Assembly: GCA_945910815.1 (NCBI GenBank)
Contig: CAMDZD010000004.1
Coordinates: forward strand, 62,001-126,000
DNA length: 64,000 nucleotides
Source of the DNA: an uncultured Clostridia bacterium
GTDB taxonomy: Bacteria; Bacillota; Clostridia; Oscillospirales; Ruminococcaceae
Reading direction: 5' to 3'
Shown here: positions 45,757 through 57,235 of the stretch, in pieces
Position numbering within the stretch: the first letter of the stretch is position 1
Layout: the number at the start of each line of letters is the position of its first letter
Made by a program: the position numbers and the translations under genes
The notes under the pieces: generated by a model
The model's database searches: none
Seen by the model: only the letters and a program-made list of their open reading frames with translations
Told to the model about the DNA's origin: nothing

Positions 45757-46356
45757 ATGGCATTACAGAAAGAACCAATCATGAAGAGATGCAGATACCT
45801 CGGAATCAGCCCTTCTGTTATGGGTGTTTCCAAGAAGGAATCCAAGAGATTCAAGAACGCTAACAACAGAAAAAAAGTTTCTGAATACGGTATGCAGCTC
45901 AAGGAAAAACAGAAACTCAAATTTATATACGGCGTTCTCGAAAAGCAGTTCCACCACTATTTTGAAATTGCTGAAAAAATGGAAGGCAAAACAGGTGACA
46001 ACCTCATCACTTGCCTCGAATCAAGACTCGACAGCGTTGTTTACAGAATGGGTCTCGCTCTCACAAGACGTGAAGCAAGACAGCTCGTTGTTCACAACCA
46101 CTATACAGTAAACGGCAAAAAGGTTAATATTCCTTCATACAGAGTAAAAGTAGGCGACGTTATAGCTCTCGCTGAAAAGGACAGAACTTCTGAAAAGTTC
46201 AAGTCAACTGTTGAGGCTACTAAGGACAGAACAACTCCTCTCTGGCTCAACGCTAACAAGGACAGCTTCTCCGCAACAGTAGTTCGTATGCCTCTCGCTG
46301 AAGATATTGACTATGAAGTTGCTTCACATCTCATTGTCGAACTGTATTCAAAGTAA
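45757..46356 (+). CDS. rpsD: 30S ribosomal protein S4, cysteine-poor form
   Basis: The 199-residue product has the S4 RNA-binding domain near 92-155 (E-S-R-L-D-S-V-V-Y-R-M-G). Only Cys12 is present in the N-terminus, so the zinc cluster of C+ forms is absent. RBS GGAGGTG. Confidence 0.98.
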   Translation: MALQKEPIMKRCRYLGISPSVMGVSKKESKRFKNANNRKKVSEYGMQLKEKQKLKFIYGVLEKQFHHYFEIAEKMEGKTGDNLITCLESRLDSVVYRMGLALTRREARQLVVHNHYTVNGKKVNIPSYRVKVGDVIALAEKDRTSEKFKSTVEATKDRTTPLWLNANKDSFSATVVRMPLAEDIDYEVASHLIVELYSK

Positions 46357-46414
46357 TCAGTAGCGTTTGGACGTTCATAATTAAATATATTTTTTGCGAA
46401 ACAGGAGGGTTTTT

Positions 46415-47368
46415 ATGCTTAAAAAAATCAATAAGCCTGATATTGAAACCGTTGAACTCAAAAGCGACGGCAAATATGGCAAATTCGTATTAGCACCGTT
46501 GGAGCGGGGATATGGAATTACTCTTGGAAACAGTCTCAGACGTGTGCTGCTCTCCTCTCTTCCCGGTGTTGCCGTGACATCAGTAAAAATTCAGGGTGTA
46601 CACCATGAATTATCTACAATTCCCGGAGTCAAAGAAGACGTTACCGAAATTATCCTCAGTATCAAAGGTCTTACTGCCAAGCTTTACGGCGAAGGTCCTA
46701 AGACAGTATATATCGAGGCTGAAGGTGAATGTGAAGTCACTGCAAGCGATATAAAGGCTGATTCTGAAGTTAATATTCTTGACCCCGGTATGCATATTGC
46801 TACGCTGGGAAAGGACGCCAAGCTCTACATGGAAATTACAATCGACAGAGGCAGAGGTTATGTCTCAGCCGAACGTAATAAAAAACAGACAAACTTCCCC
46901 GTTGACGTAATCGCTGTGGACAGTATATATACTCCTGTATTAAAGGTAAACTATACAGTCGAGGATACTCGTCTGGGTCAGGTTACCGATTATGACAAGC
47001 TGACTATCGAAGTTTGGACAGACGGTACAATCTCCGCTAAAGAGGCTCTGTCACAGGCAGCCAATCTCCTCAACGAGCATCTGAAGCTTTTCATTGACCT
47101 TTCTGATGAAGTCGGAATGGCTGAAGCTTTAGTTGAAAAAGACGATAAGGGTAAGGAAAAAATCCTTGAGATGACCATTGAGGATCTTGACTTATCGGTG
47201 CGTTCATTCAATTGCCTTAAACGTGCCGGAATCAACACAGTTGACGACTTGATTAACAAGTCAGAGGAAGAAATGATGAAAGTTAGAAATCTCGGCAAAA
47301 AGTCTTTCGATGAGGTTAAGGAAAAACTCCATACACTTGGATTTGAACTTTCCTCAGAAGAAGAATAA
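46415..47368 (+). CDS. rpoA: DNA-directed RNA polymerase alpha subunit
   Basis: The ATG at 46415 follows AGGAGGG and gives 317 residues beginning M-L-K-K-I-N. A longer frame start at 46394 lacks an RBS. The N-terminal dimer domain ([10 protein letters not shown] near 38) and the C-terminal DNA-binding domain ([12 protein letters not shown] near 250) are both intact. Confidence 0.98.
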   Translation: MLKKINKPDIETVELKSDGKYGKFVLAPLERGYGITLGNSLRRVLLSSLPGVAVTSVKIQGVHHELSTIPGVKEDVTEIILSIKGLTAKLYGEGPKTVYIEAEGECEVTASDIKADSEVNILDPGMHIATLGKDAKLYMEITIDRGRGYVSAERNKKQTNFPVDVIAVDSIYTPVLKVNYTVEDTRLGQVTDYDKLTIEVWTDGTISAKEALSQAANLLNEHLKLFIDLSDEVGMAEALVEKDDKGKEKILEMTIEDLDLSVRSFNCLKRAGINTVDDLINKSEEEMMKVRNLGKKSFDEVKEKLHTLGFELSSEEE

Positions 47369-47406
47369 TTGCTGTATGTACTAAAATTTTAAAGGAGTGA
47401 AACACA

Positions 47407-47748
47407 ATGCCGGGTACAAGAAAGCTTGGTAGACCAACAGACCACAGAAAAGCTATGCTCAGAGGTATGGTGACTTATTTACTTGAAAAAGGTCAGATTG
47501 AAACCACTGTTACAAGAGCTAAGGAAGTACGTGCTGTTGCAGAAAAGATGATTACCATCAGTAAAACCAACGACCTGCACTCCAGACGTCAGGTTCTTGC
47601 ATACGTTACTAAAGAAGACGTTGCCAAGAAGCTTTTTGATGAAATTGCTCCAAAGTATGCTGACAGAAACGGTGGTTATACTCAGATTATAAAAATCGGC
47701 CCCCGTCGTGGAGACGCTGCTGAAATGGCTATCATCAAGCTCGTTTGA
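47407..47748 (+). CDS. rplQ: 50S ribosomal protein L17
   Basis: The 113-residue product begins [10 protein letters not shown] and carries T-R-A-K-E-V-R near 37. RBS AAAGGAG. It closes the S10-spc-alpha cluster; a terminator follows 27 bases later. Confidence 0.97.
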   Translation: MPGTRKLGRPTDHRKAMLRGMVTYLLEKGQIETTVTRAKEVRAVAEKMITISKTNDLHSRRQVLAYVTKEDVAKKLFDEIAPKYADRNGGYTQIIKIGPRRGDAAEMAIIKLV

Positions 47749-47775
47749 TTGCAATTATATCAGTTTAATAAATAA

Positions 47776-47805
47776 GGCTGTCCTCTCCGGACAGTCTTTT
47801 GTCTT
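47776..47805 (+). terminator. Terminator of the S10-spc-alpha operon
   Basis: GGCTGTCC/GGACAGTC stem (one G-T pair) with loop TCTCC, then TTTTGTCTTTTTTT. Confidence 0.88.
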
Positions 47806-47830
47806 TTTTTACAATATCTCCGAAAAACAC

Positions 47831-47859
47831 TTGAAAAATTTTTCACGCTGTGATATAAT
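47831..47859 (+). promoter_or_regulatory. Promoter of nfnAB
   Basis: TTGAAA (47831-47836), 17 bases, TATAAT (47854-47859) with TG before it. The start codon follows 37 bases later. Confidence 0.85.
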
Positions 47860-47896
47860 TATAGAGATAATCGCTTTTATTTATGGAGGAACAGAA

Positions 47897-48730
47897 ATGT
47901 TTAAAATATCTAAGAAAAAACAGCTCAATGATTCCGTTGTCCTTATGGAAATTGAAGCTCCATTTATTGCTCAGAAGGCTCTCCCCGGACAGTTTATCAT
48001 TTTCAGAGTAGATGAAAAGGGTGAAAGAGTTCCCCTTACAATCGCTGACTATGACCGTGAAAAAGGTACTATAACAATTATATTCCAGACTGTCGGAAAA
48101 AGCACTCTCAAGCTCGCACAGCTGAATGAAGGAGATTATATCTCCGATGTTGCAGGCCCTCTCGGAGTCGCTACACAGGTCAATAAGGACGCTAAAAGAG
48201 TATGCGTTGTAGGCGGTGGCGTAGGCTGTGCAATCGCTTATCCTCAGGCTAAACAGCTCTATAATATGGGTATAGCTACTGACGTAATCGCAGGTTTCAG
48301 AAGCAAGGATATTGTTATTCTCGAAGATGAATTTAAAGCTAACTGCACAGAACTTACAATCTGTACCGATGACGGTAGCTATGGCAAAAAGGGATTTGTT
48401 ACAAATGCCCTTAAGGACTTAATCGAAAGCGGAAGACAGTACGATGAAGTTATCGCAATAGGACCAATTCCTATGATGAAATTCGTCTGCGATGTTACTA
48501 AGGAATACAATATAAAAACTATTGTATCTCTTAACCCGATTATGGTTGACGGAACCGGTATGTGCGGAGGCTGTCGTGTAACTGTTGACGGAAAAATCAA
48601 GTATGCATGTGTTGACGGCCCTGACTTTGACGGTCATCTTGTTGACTTTAAGGAGCTTATGAGCAGAAATTCAACATACAAGGCTTATGAAACTCATGAA
48701 TGTAATCTCTTTAAGGGAATCAAAGATTAA
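47897..48730 (+). CDS. nfnA: Nfn-type FAD/NAD-binding subunit A (small)
   Basis: The ATG at 47897, nine bases after GGAGG, gives 277 residues. An earlier in-frame start at 47708 is in rplQ and is rejected. The ferredoxin-reductase fold has an NAD-binding V-V-G-G-G-V-G near 110. The C-terminus has a 2Fe-2S motif (M-C-G-G-C, then C-V-D-G-P) near 225-240. With the next gene it forms the NADH-dependent ferredoxin:NADP oxidoreductase (bifurcating transhydrogenase). Confidence 0.93.
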   Translation: MFKISKKKQLNDSVVLMEIEAPFIAQKALPGQFIIFRVDEKGERVPLTIADYDREKGTITIIFQTVGKSTLKLAQLNEGDYISDVAGPLGVATQVNKDAKRVCVVGGGVGCAIAYPQAKQLYNMGIATDVIAGFRSKDIVILEDEFKANCTELTICTDDGSYGKKGFVTNALKDLIESGRQYDEVIAIGPIPMMKFVCDVTKEYNIKTIVSLNPIMVDGTGMCGGCRVTVDGKIKYACVDGPDFDGHLVDFKELMSRNSTYKAYETHECNLFKGIKD

Positions 48731-48755
48731 TCTGAAAGGAAGTATTGTTTAATAT

Positions 48756-50138
48756 ATGAACATGTCGTTGAAAAAAGTTGCTATGCCTGAACAGAATCCG
48801 CAGGTCAGAGCAAGAAACTTTGAAGAAGTTACTCTCGGTTACAGTGCTGAAATGGCTGTCGAGGAGGCTAAAAGATGCCTTAACTGTAAAAACAAGCCAT
48901 GTGTAAGCGGTTGTCCGGTAGGTGTCAGAATACCCGAATTTATCGGAGAAATTGCCAACGGAAATTTTGAAAAGGCTTATGAAATAATTACATCAACAAA
49001 CGGACTTCCTGCTGTATGCGGACGAGTATGCCCGCAGGAAAACCAGTGTGAGGGAAAATGCGTAAGAGGAATCAAGGGCGAACCTGTCGGAATAGGCAGA
49101 CTTGAACGCTTTGCAGCAGACTATATGATGACTCAGGCTAAATCAGAAACTGTAAAGCCGGAATCAAATGGTCATAAAGTAGCTGTAATTGGCGGTGGAC
49201 CTGCTGGTCTTACTTGTGCCGGAGACCTTGCACGTCTCGGATATCAGGTAACTATCTTTGAGGCTTTCCACGTTGCCGGAGGAGTTCTCATGTATGGTAT
49301 TCCGGAATTCAGACTTCCTAAGGCAATCGTTCAGAAAGAAATTCAGACACTTAAAGACCTCGGCGTTGAAATTATGACTAATATGGTAATCGGAAAGGTT
49401 CTTTCCGTTGACGAAATAATGGAAATGGGCTTTGAAGCCGTATTTATCGGTTCAGGAGCAGGACTCCCGAAATTTATGGGAATCCCCGGAGAGGCTCTTA
49501 TCGGTGTATGCTCTGCAAATGAATATCTTACAAGAATCAACCTTATGAAAGGCTATCTTGAAGATTATGATACACCTGTAATCAAATCAAAATCCGTTGC
49601 AGTAGTCGGAGGCGGTAACGTTGCTATGGACGCTGCAAGAAGTGCAATGCGTATGGGTGCTGAACACGTTTATATAGTATACAGACGTTCCGAAGCTGAA
49701 ATGCCTGCACGTCTTGAAGAAGTTCATCACGCTAAGGAGGAAGGAATTGAATTTCTTACTCTTAACAACCCTGTAAAAATCAATGGCGGTGAGGACGGCA
49801 GAGTTAAATCAATGGAATGTATCAGAATGGAACTCGGTGAACCCGATGAAAGCGGGAGACGTCGCCCTGTACCTGTTGAGGGTTCTAATTATGAACTTGA
49901 TGTTGATACAGTAATAATGGCTCTCGGAACTTCTCCGAATCCGCTTATCAGAACTACTACAAGCGGACTTGATGCAAACAAGTGGGGCTGTCTTATTGTC
50001 AATGAGGAAATGCTCACTACTAAAGAAGGAGTATATGCCGGCGGTGATGCCGTAACAGGTGCTGCAACGGTTATACTTGCAATGGGTGCAGGAAAGACCG
50101 CTGCAAAGTCCATTGATGAGTATATCAGAACTAAGTAA
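48756..50138 (+). CDS. nfnB: Nfn-type subunit B, NADPH-dependent glutamate-synthase-like
   Basis: The 460-residue product has two 4Fe-4S motifs near the N-terminus (C-L-N-C-K-N-K-P-C and C-G-R-V-C-P), a first Rossmann motif G-G-G-P-A-G-L near 148, and a second (V-G-G-G-N-V-A-M-D near 290). It is the GltD/SudA-like partner of nfnA, 26 bases downstream. Without a GltB partner nearby, transhydrogenase is the better call than glutamate synthase. Confidence 0.93.
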   Translation: MNMSLKKVAMPEQNPQVRARNFEEVTLGYSAEMAVEEAKRCLNCKNKPCVSGCPVGVRIPEFIGEIANGNFEKAYEIITSTNGLPAVCGRVCPQENQCEGKCVRGIKGEPVGIGRLERFAADYMMTQAKSETVKPESNGHKVAVIGGGPAGLTCAGDLARLGYQVTIFEAFHVAGGVLMYGIPEFRLPKAIVQKEIQTLKDLGVEIMTNMVIGKVLSVDEIMEMGFEAVFIGSGAGLPKFMGIPGEALIGVCSANEYLTRINLMKGYLEDYDTPVIKSKSVAVVGGGNVAMDAARSAMRMGAEHVYIVYRRSEAEMPARLEEVHHAKEEGIEFLTLNNPVKINGGEDGRVKSMECIRMELGEPDESGRRRPVPVEGSNYELDVDTVIMALGTSPNPLIRTTTSGLDANKWGCLIVNEEMLTTKEGVYAGGDAVTGAATVILAMGAGKTAAKSIDEYIRTK

Positions 50139-50154
50139 ATCGGAGGTTTTGTTT

Positions 50155-50628
50155 ATGAAGAAATCATTTATCAGATTTCTGACAGTTATTTTATCTTCTG
50201 TTTCCGCAATGTCATTAATGTCTGTGACTGCATTCGCCGAAGGAGAGGGACAGGCAACTACTGCAACAGCCGGAGGAAGTTTCAGCGGTATGCTTATTTC
50301 AATGGGACTTCTGCTCGTTGTTATGTATTTCCTTTTCATGCGTCCTCAGAAGAAAAAGGAAAAGGAAACCAAGAATATGCAGGATAACGTTCAGATTGGC
50401 GACGAAATTGTAACATACGGCGGTATGGTCGGAATAGTAGTCCGCAAGGGTGACGACAATGTTGTTATCGAAACCGGCGGAGAGAAAAATAAAATCCGTA
50501 TCAAAACATGGGCAATATCCGAAAATACAACTGCTAAGGAAAAGGCTGCAGCTGAAGAAAAAGCAGCTAAGAAAGCTAAAATGACTCCTGCAAAGGAAAA
50601 GGACGATTCCGAAGATAAAAAATCCTGA
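50155..50628 (+). CDS. yajC: Preprotein translocase YajC with long charged tail
   Basis: The ATG at 50155 (RBS GGAGG) gives 157 residues. A signal-like first helix (5-27, ending A-F-A) precedes the usual YajC helix (about 48-64; F-L-F-M-R-P-Q-K-K-K). The folded part follows, then about 40 Lys/Ala/Glu-rich residues. YajC joins SecD/SecF at the translocase. Usual length is 85-110. A longer frame start at 50059 lies in nfnB and is rejected. Confidence 0.92.
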   Translation: MKKSFIRFLTVILSSVSAMSLMSVTAFAEGEGQATTATAGGSFSGMLISMGLLLVVMYFLFMRPQKKKEKETKNMQDNVQIGDEIVTYGGMVGIVVRKGDDNVVIETGGEKNKIRIKTWAISENTTAKEKAAAEEKAAKKAKMTPAKEKDDSEDKKS

Positions 50629-50640
50629 CTTACATCAAAA

Positions 50641-50673
50641 GGGACGATTTAAAAAACCGTCCCTTATTTTTTT
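50641..50673 (+). terminator. Terminator after yajC
   Basis: GGGACG/CGTCCC stem with an A-rich inner part, then TTATTTTTTT. Confidence 0.82.
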
Positions 50674-50688
50674 GAACCCAAAAGTTAA

Positions 50689-50712
50689 GGCGAACCTTTT
50701 TAAAGGTTCGCC
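50689..50712 (-). terminator. Probable terminator of groSL
   Basis: An 11-bp stem GGCGAACCTTT/AAAGGTTCGCC lies 20 bases after the groL stop on the minus strand; TTAACTTTT follows. The U run is imperfect. On the plus strand GATTTTTA follows it, so it could also act there. Confidence 0.65.
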
Positions 50713-50731
50713 CTGATTTTTATAGTAATGA

Positions 50732-52357
<1,626 letters not shown>

Positions 52358-52390
52358 TCAATCTCCCTTTAAAAAAATATTTTATCCGGA

Positions 52391-52699
<309 letters not shown>

Positions 52700-52708
52700 T
52701 CAATCTGT

Positions 52709-52735
52709 TTAGCACTCTCTGTCTTTGAGTGCTAA
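52709..52735. promoter_or_regulatory. CIRCE element (HrcA operator)
   Basis: TTAGCACTC-9-GAGTGCTAA is a perfect CIRCE inverted repeat, 46 bases before the groS ATG and just after its promoter. HrcA is not in the window. Confidence 0.97.
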
Positions 52736-52739
52736 TTAT

Positions 52740-52767
52740 ATTTTATCAACTTCTGAGAAAAAATCAA
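52740..52767 (-). promoter_or_regulatory. Promoter of groSL
   Basis: Minus strand TTGATT (52767-52762), 16 bases, TAAAAT (52745-52740). The CIRCE site covers the start region, so repression blocks initiation. Confidence 0.7.
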
Positions 52768-52856
52768 GAGTATTTTGAAATTTTATTTTATTTTTGTAGG
52801 GTTGCACTATATAGTAGTATAACCAGAAAGGAAATTTATGTATTTTTGACAGGAAA

Positions 52857-53363
52857 TTATTTTTCGTTTTTGTAATAGCAGAGTTCAAGGCAGAGTGGAA
52901 AGAGAACCATATAGTCTCTGTAATAATCATCATCAATTCCGGCTGAAAAGCTTCTCACGCCTTTTTCATCCCGGAGGACAGTAATTCTGCCGATACTTTT
53001 TTTATCACGTTCATCAATTACATTATAGACCGAATTGGTGCCTTCATTTTCGTTAGTGTCTTTAAGGCGGTATCTTATATCGCCCATAAATGTGAAAGTC
53101 AGTTCACGGTCAATAAACATATTAATGCAGTTGCATGTGAGAATACATTCCTCACCGCTGAAAATTTTAACCTGTGGCTTTTTTGCATATACTTCGGGAT
53201 AAACAGTATATATTACAGTTCTTTTTCTGTTTTTCATAACTACATGAACATTTTTTCTTGAGCCTTTATAAATCATAGTAAATTTTCGCTTGTGATTTTC
53301 ATCATTCATAACAAGCTTTTTATTGCTTTTGCCTGATATTGTAAAAGTCATTTTTTTCAGCAT
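52857..53363 (-). CDS. Unknown protein, possibly tubby/LURP-one-like beta barrel
   Basis: The 168-residue product has no signal peptide or membrane helix. It is built of repeated short beta-strands with K-x-x-V-x-V-M/K patterns, starting M-L-K-K-M-T-F-T-I-S-G-K. The strand periodicity and a late R-I-T-V-L-R-D-E-K-G turn resemble tubby-C-like/LURP-one folds, but no conserved motif proves it. RBS GGGAGA. Own promoter at 53393-53421, divergent from the response regulator. No phage or transposon sign. Function not known. Confidence 0.6.
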   Translation of the reverse strand: MLKKMTFTISGKSNKKLVMNDENHKRKFTMIYKGSRKNVHVVMKNRKRTVIYTVYPEVYAKKPQVKIFSGEECILTCNCINMFIDRELTFTFMGDIRYRLKDTNENEGTNSVYNVIDERDKKSIGRITVLRDEKGVRSFSAGIDDDYYRDYMVLFPLCLELCYYKNEK

Positions 53364-53392
53364 CTCCCTTAAAAAAATATATATTACTTAAA

Positions 53393-53421
53393 AATATAGC
53401 ATATTCCGTCTGTTTTGTCAA
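53393..53421 (-). promoter_or_regulatory. Promoter of the unknown 168-residue protein
   Basis: Minus strand TTGACA (53421-53416), 17 bases, TATATT (53398-53393), 30 bases before the start codon. Confidence 0.8.
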
Positions 53422-53475
53422 TATTTCAAAGATGTTATATTTTATAAAAAACTGATTTTATATTTGAAAAAATTG

Positions 53476-53504
53476 TTGACAATCCGGAATTTGTGCGTTA
53501 TAAT
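53476..53504 (+). promoter_or_regulatory. Promoter of the two-component operon
   Basis: TTGACA (53476-53481), 17 bases, TATAAT (53499-53504). The RR gene starts 43 bases later. Confidence 0.88.
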
Positions 53505-53546
53505 TAATTATGACAATTATTCCTGTAAGAAAAGAGGTTTTTTATT

Positions 53547-54242
53547 ATGGCACTTGAAAAAATACTCATTGTTGATGATGATAAGAATATTTGTGACGTT
53601 TTAAGACTTTATCTTGAAAAAGAGGGCTACGGTGTTATACTTTGCCATGACGGAAATGAGGCTGTTGTTAAGTTCAACGCCCTTAATCCTGACCTTGTAC
53701 TGCTTGATATAATGCTTCCCGGAATGGACGGTCTGCAGGTATGCAGAGAGATAAGAAAAAAATCATCTGTTCCGATTATAATGATTACAGCCAAGGGTGA
53801 AACTATTGATAAGGTAATAGGTCTTGAAATAGGCGGAGATGACTATATAGTAAAGCCTTTTGATGCAAAGGAAGTCATAGCACGTATAAATGCTATTGCA
53901 CGCCGTGTAATTTCCGGAAATTCCGAGCCGGAAACAAAGGAAGTCAAATATGACAAGCTTTCTGTCAATATGACACGTTATGAACTTAAGGTTGACGGAA
54001 AAGTTATTGATACTCCGCCAAAGGAACTTGAACTGCTTTATTATCTTGCTTCAAATCCCAACAGAGTCTATACACGTGACCAGCTCCTTGATGAAGTCTG
54101 GGGCTTTGACTACTATGGGGATTCACGTACTATCGACGTTCACATAAAAAGACTTCGTGAAAAGCTTGAGGGCATATCAGACAAATGGGCATTAAAAACT
54201 GTATGGGGTGTTGGATATAAATTTGAACTCAATGACGAATAA
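53547..54242 (+). CDS. OmpR-family response regulator
   Basis: The 231-residue product has a receiver domain (3-118; acidic D-D-D at 10-12, phosphoacceptor Asp54 in L-L-D-I-M-L-P-G) and a winged helix output domain (about 133-229; R-T-I-D-V-H-I-K-R-L-R-E-K). The sensor kinase follows 69 bases later. The HtrA neighbour suggests an envelope-stress role. Confidence 0.96.
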   Translation: MALEKILIVDDDKNICDVLRLYLEKEGYGVILCHDGNEAVVKFNALNPDLVLLDIMLPGMDGLQVCREIRKKSSVPIIMITAKGETIDKVIGLEIGGDDYIVKPFDAKEVIARINAIARRVISGNSEPETKEVKYDKLSVNMTRYELKVDGKVIDTPPKELELLYYLASNPNRVYTRDQLLDEVWGFDYYGDSRTIDVHIKRLREKLEGISDKWALKTVWGVGYKFELNDE

Positions 54243-54311
54243 TAAAAATAATTTCATGGGGATAGACTGGTTTTCTGTCCCTTTGCTTTTGATAACCGGA
54301 GAATTTGATAT

Positions 54312-55733
54312 ATGAAAAGAACACCTTACAGATATTTGATTTATATTGGAGTAACAGCTGTCTCGCTTGCTGTATTTATAACAGGAATTTTTCTGATAAA
54401 CTATTCTCTGAAGGAATATCAGAACAGCAAATTTGAGGAAATTTCTGTTGCAGGACAGCTGTATATAAAGGACATTCAGGAAAACTATGCTCAAAGCGGT
54501 ACTTTTGATACAACAGCCGTAAAAAAAATAGATGAAATTTTCAGACAAAGCTGTAATACTGAATTTATTATATATGATGAAAACGGTCAGAGCATTGAAA
54601 ACACTGACAATCCAAAAAGAAATACAATTTCATATGATATTATCAGACAGCTTGACAAGGAATTTTATCTTGCATTTGATTCTGAAAATGTCTCTGCATA
54701 TGAACCGACTATGTGCTACGGAAGCAGATTTAAAGTCAGTTACGGAGACAATAAACCTGAAACATATTATCTTATGTCATATGTCTGCGGAGAGAGTATA
54801 AATAATTTTTCACAGGGTATTTTAATTGTGTTTATACTTATTTTTCTTGTACTTTTCATAATATCTGTTGTTGTATTTTCGCTTGTTGAAAAAAAGGCAA
54901 GCAAGCCTGTTCTTGAGATAGAGAGAATATCAAAAAAATATGCAAGAGGGGATTTCTCCGAAAAGCTTACAAGAACCGATAATCACGAATTTGACAGCAT
55001 ATATGGTTCATTCAATAAAATGGCTGAATTTATAGAATCAAATGAAAGTACAAGCAAGAATTTTATTGCAAATGTATCTCACGAACTCAGAACACCAATG
55101 ACTACAATCGGGGGATTCGTTGACGGTATTCTTGACGGAGTTATTCCTAAATCAAAGCAGAATGAATATTTAAGGCTTGTATCTCAGGAAATCAAAAGGC
55201 TTAGAATACTTATATCATCTATGCTGAATATGACAAAATTTGAATCCGGAAATATGAAACCAAATTTTAAGGAAACCAATATAACTGACCTTGTTATAAA
55301 AACAGTTCTGATGTTTGAACAGAAAATAGATATAAAAAAAGTTGATATTCAGGGACTTGACGCTGAACGCCTTATAATTGTTGCCGATGAAAATCTGATT
55401 GAACAGGTTATATATAACCTTACTGAAAATGCCGTTAAGTTTGTAAATGAGGGCGGTATTATATCATTCGGATTCAGAAAGAATGAAAATGACTGCTTTA
55501 TAAGTATAAAAAATACGGGAGAAGGTCTTACAGATACCGAAATATCACAGGTATTTGACCGTTTCTATAAAACCGATTCATCAAGAGGAAAGGACACAAC
55601 GGGGCTTGGTCTGGGACTTTCTATTTCAAGAAAAATAATTCAGCTACACAACGGACAGATTACTGTAAAATCCGTTTACGGAGAGTATACCGAATTTATT
55701 ATAAAACTTCCGGTAAAACAGCCGAAATCTTAA
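54312..55733 (+). CDS. Sensor histidine kinase
   Basis: The 473-residue product has two membrane helices (about 10-30 and 168-192) around a 135-residue outer sensor domain. A HAMP region (195-245) follows, then the phospho-His257 motif S-H-E-L-R-T-P and a HATPase with N-L-T-E-N-A (near 377), G-E-G-L and G-L-G-L-G-L-S boxes. It pairs with the preceding regulator. The outer domain is not recognised. Confidence 0.95.
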   Translation: MKRTPYRYLIYIGVTAVSLAVFITGIFLINYSLKEYQNSKFEEISVAGQLYIKDIQENYAQSGTFDTTAVKKIDEIFRQSCNTEFIIYDENGQSIENTDNPKRNTISYDIIRQLDKEFYLAFDSENVSAYEPTMCYGSRFKVSYGDNKPETYYLMSYVCGESINNFSQGILIVFILIFLVLFIISVVVFSLVEKKASKPVLEIERISKKYARGDFSEKLTRTDNHEFDSIYGSFNKMAEFIESNESTSKNFIANVSHELRTPMTTIGGFVDGILDGVIPKSKQNEYLRLVSQEIKRLRILISSMLNMTKFESGNMKPNFKETNITDLVIKTVLMFEQKIDIKKVDIQGLDAERLIIVADENLIEQVIYNLTENAVKFVNEGGIISFGFRKNENDCFISIKNTGEGLTDTEISQVFDRFYKTDSSRGKDTTGLGLGLSISRKIIQLHNGQITVKSVYGEYTEFIIKLPVKQPKS

Positions 55734-55755
55734 AAAAAGAAAGGATTTTTCTTTA

Positions 55756-57138
55756 ATGGATAATGATGAAAAAAATATACATATGACAAGCGGTGGACTT
55801 TCTTCCGAAACTCTTTCAGAAGATGAACAGCGTCCCTATGAGGAAAAAATTGAAATACCGCTTGATGATTCGGAAACAAAATATGATGATTTTATGTTTG
55901 AACCTCTTGGATTTGAGGAACTTGAAAAACAGAGTGAACTGGAAAAATCCAGAATAGTTCAGCAAAATGCCCTTAAATTTAAAAGACAGAAAAGAATTGT
56001 AGTTCTTCTTGTGCTTATATTTTTATCAATTTTAGCACTCTGCATATACTGTATTGTATCTGATATTATTTCAAGTAAGAAATCAGCCGGAAATCTGAAT
56101 ACCGGAAAAAGCGTTGTACTTTATCAGTCGCATAAACCCGATACAGCAAATCCGGAGTATGTCGATGAAAACGGAAAATATTCAACAGAAGGCATTGCAA
56201 TAGCAGTACGCCCGAGTATTGTTGAAATATATGCATATGAGGATTCTTCGCATACAACACTTAAGGGAACAGGTTCAGGGATAATAATATCAGAGGACGG
56301 ATATATAGTTACTAATGAACATGTTCTTTCCGCTGACGGTTATCACACTGTAAAGACACATGACGAAAAAATATATAATGCTGAAATAGTCGGACGTGAC
56401 AGCAAAACTGATATAGCCGTTGTAAAGATAAACGCTTCCGGACTTAAACCTGCAACATTAGGCGATTCAGATGAAGTTGTTGTGGGCGAAGAAGTAATGG
56501 CAATAGGAAATCCTGCCGGACTTTTCGGAAGTGTCACAAACGGCATTGTATCAGCGGTAAACAGAAAAATCAGAGGAAAAACAACTTCCTTTGAAATGGA
56601 CTGTATTCAGACTAATGCCGATATAAGCCCCGGAAATTCCGGCGGAGCATTAATAAATATGTATGCACAGGTTATAGGCATAACATCTTCAAAGTATGCA
56701 AGCACTACCCTTGAGGGACTGGGATTTGCAATAAGTATAAATGAAGCAAAACCCGTCATAGAGGAGCTTATAAACAACGGCTATATATCAGGACGCTTTA
56801 AGATAGGAATTACCTTTATAGGAATATCAAATGATGAGCTTAGGGCTACTGTTGAAGAAGAACTCGGCTATTCTCTGCCGGAAGATTTTGAGGGGCTTTA
56901 TGTTACTGATATAAATGAAGAATGTAATATTGCAGATTCCGGACTTAAAAAGGGTGATTTTATTTATGAAGTCGAAGGAAAAAGCGTTAATGATTATGAC
57001 AGCTTATATAATATCATAAAGAACTTTTCTGCCGGTGATACAGTACATGCAAAGTGTGCGAGTATATCCAAGGACGGAGAAATTACAAAATATGATATAT
57101 CCTTTAAGCTTATGGAAGATACTTCCGGAGATTATTGA
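55756..57138 (+). CDS. htrA: Membrane-anchored HtrA/DegP serine protease
   Basis: The 460-residue product has a charged cytoplasmic tail (1-80), one helix (81-103), a trypsin-like domain with catalytic His189, Asp219 and Ser295 (G-N-S-G-G), and a C-terminal PDZ domain (about 360-455). It is co-transcribed with the two-component genes and degrades misfolded surface proteins in this family. The long acidic N-terminal tail is a feature of Clostridial members. Confidence 0.95.
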   Translation: MDNDEKNIHMTSGGLSSETLSEDEQRPYEEKIEIPLDDSETKYDDFMFEPLGFEELEKQSELEKSRIVQQNALKFKRQKRIVVLLVLIFLSILALCIYCIVSDIISSKKSAGNLNTGKSVVLYQSHKPDTANPEYVDENGKYSTEGIAIAVRPSIVEIYAYEDSSHTTLKGTGSGIIISEDGYIVTNEHVLSADGYHTVKTHDEKIYNAEIVGRDSKTDIAVVKINASGLKPATLGDSDEVVVGEEVMAIGNPAGLFGSVTNGIVSAVNRKIRGKTTSFEMDCIQTNADISPGNSGGALINMYAQVIGITSSKYASTTLEGLGFAISINEAKPVIEELINNGYISGRFKIGITFIGISNDELRATVEEELGYSLPEDFEGLYVTDINEECNIADSGLKKGDFIYEVEGKSVNDYDSLYNIIKNFSAGDTVHAKCASISKDGEITKYDISFKLMEDTSGDY

Positions 57139-57141
57139 TTA

Positions 57142-57178
57142 AATAACAGGTGACCATTGGTCATCTGTTATTTTTTAA
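57142..57178 (+). terminator. Terminator after htrA
   Basis: A 14-bp stem AATAACAGGTGACC/GGTCATCTGTTATT (one G-T pair) with a 3-base loop, then a T-rich tail. Confidence 0.88.
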
Positions 57179-57206
57179 TTTTTTCTGAAAAATTTACAAT
57201 ATATAC

Positions 57207-57235
57207 TTGACATCTAATATTATATGTGATATAAT
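57207..57235 (+). promoter_or_regulatory. Promoter of the PadR operon
   Basis: TTGACA (57207-57212), 17 bases, TATAAT (57230-57235) with TG before it. The ATG follows 32 bases later. Confidence 0.88.

Noticed and set aside
48756..50138. Calling the gene glutamate synthase small subunit (gltD)
   Set aside because: No large subunit is near; the paired FAD/NAD subunit upstream favours the Nfn transhydrogenase.
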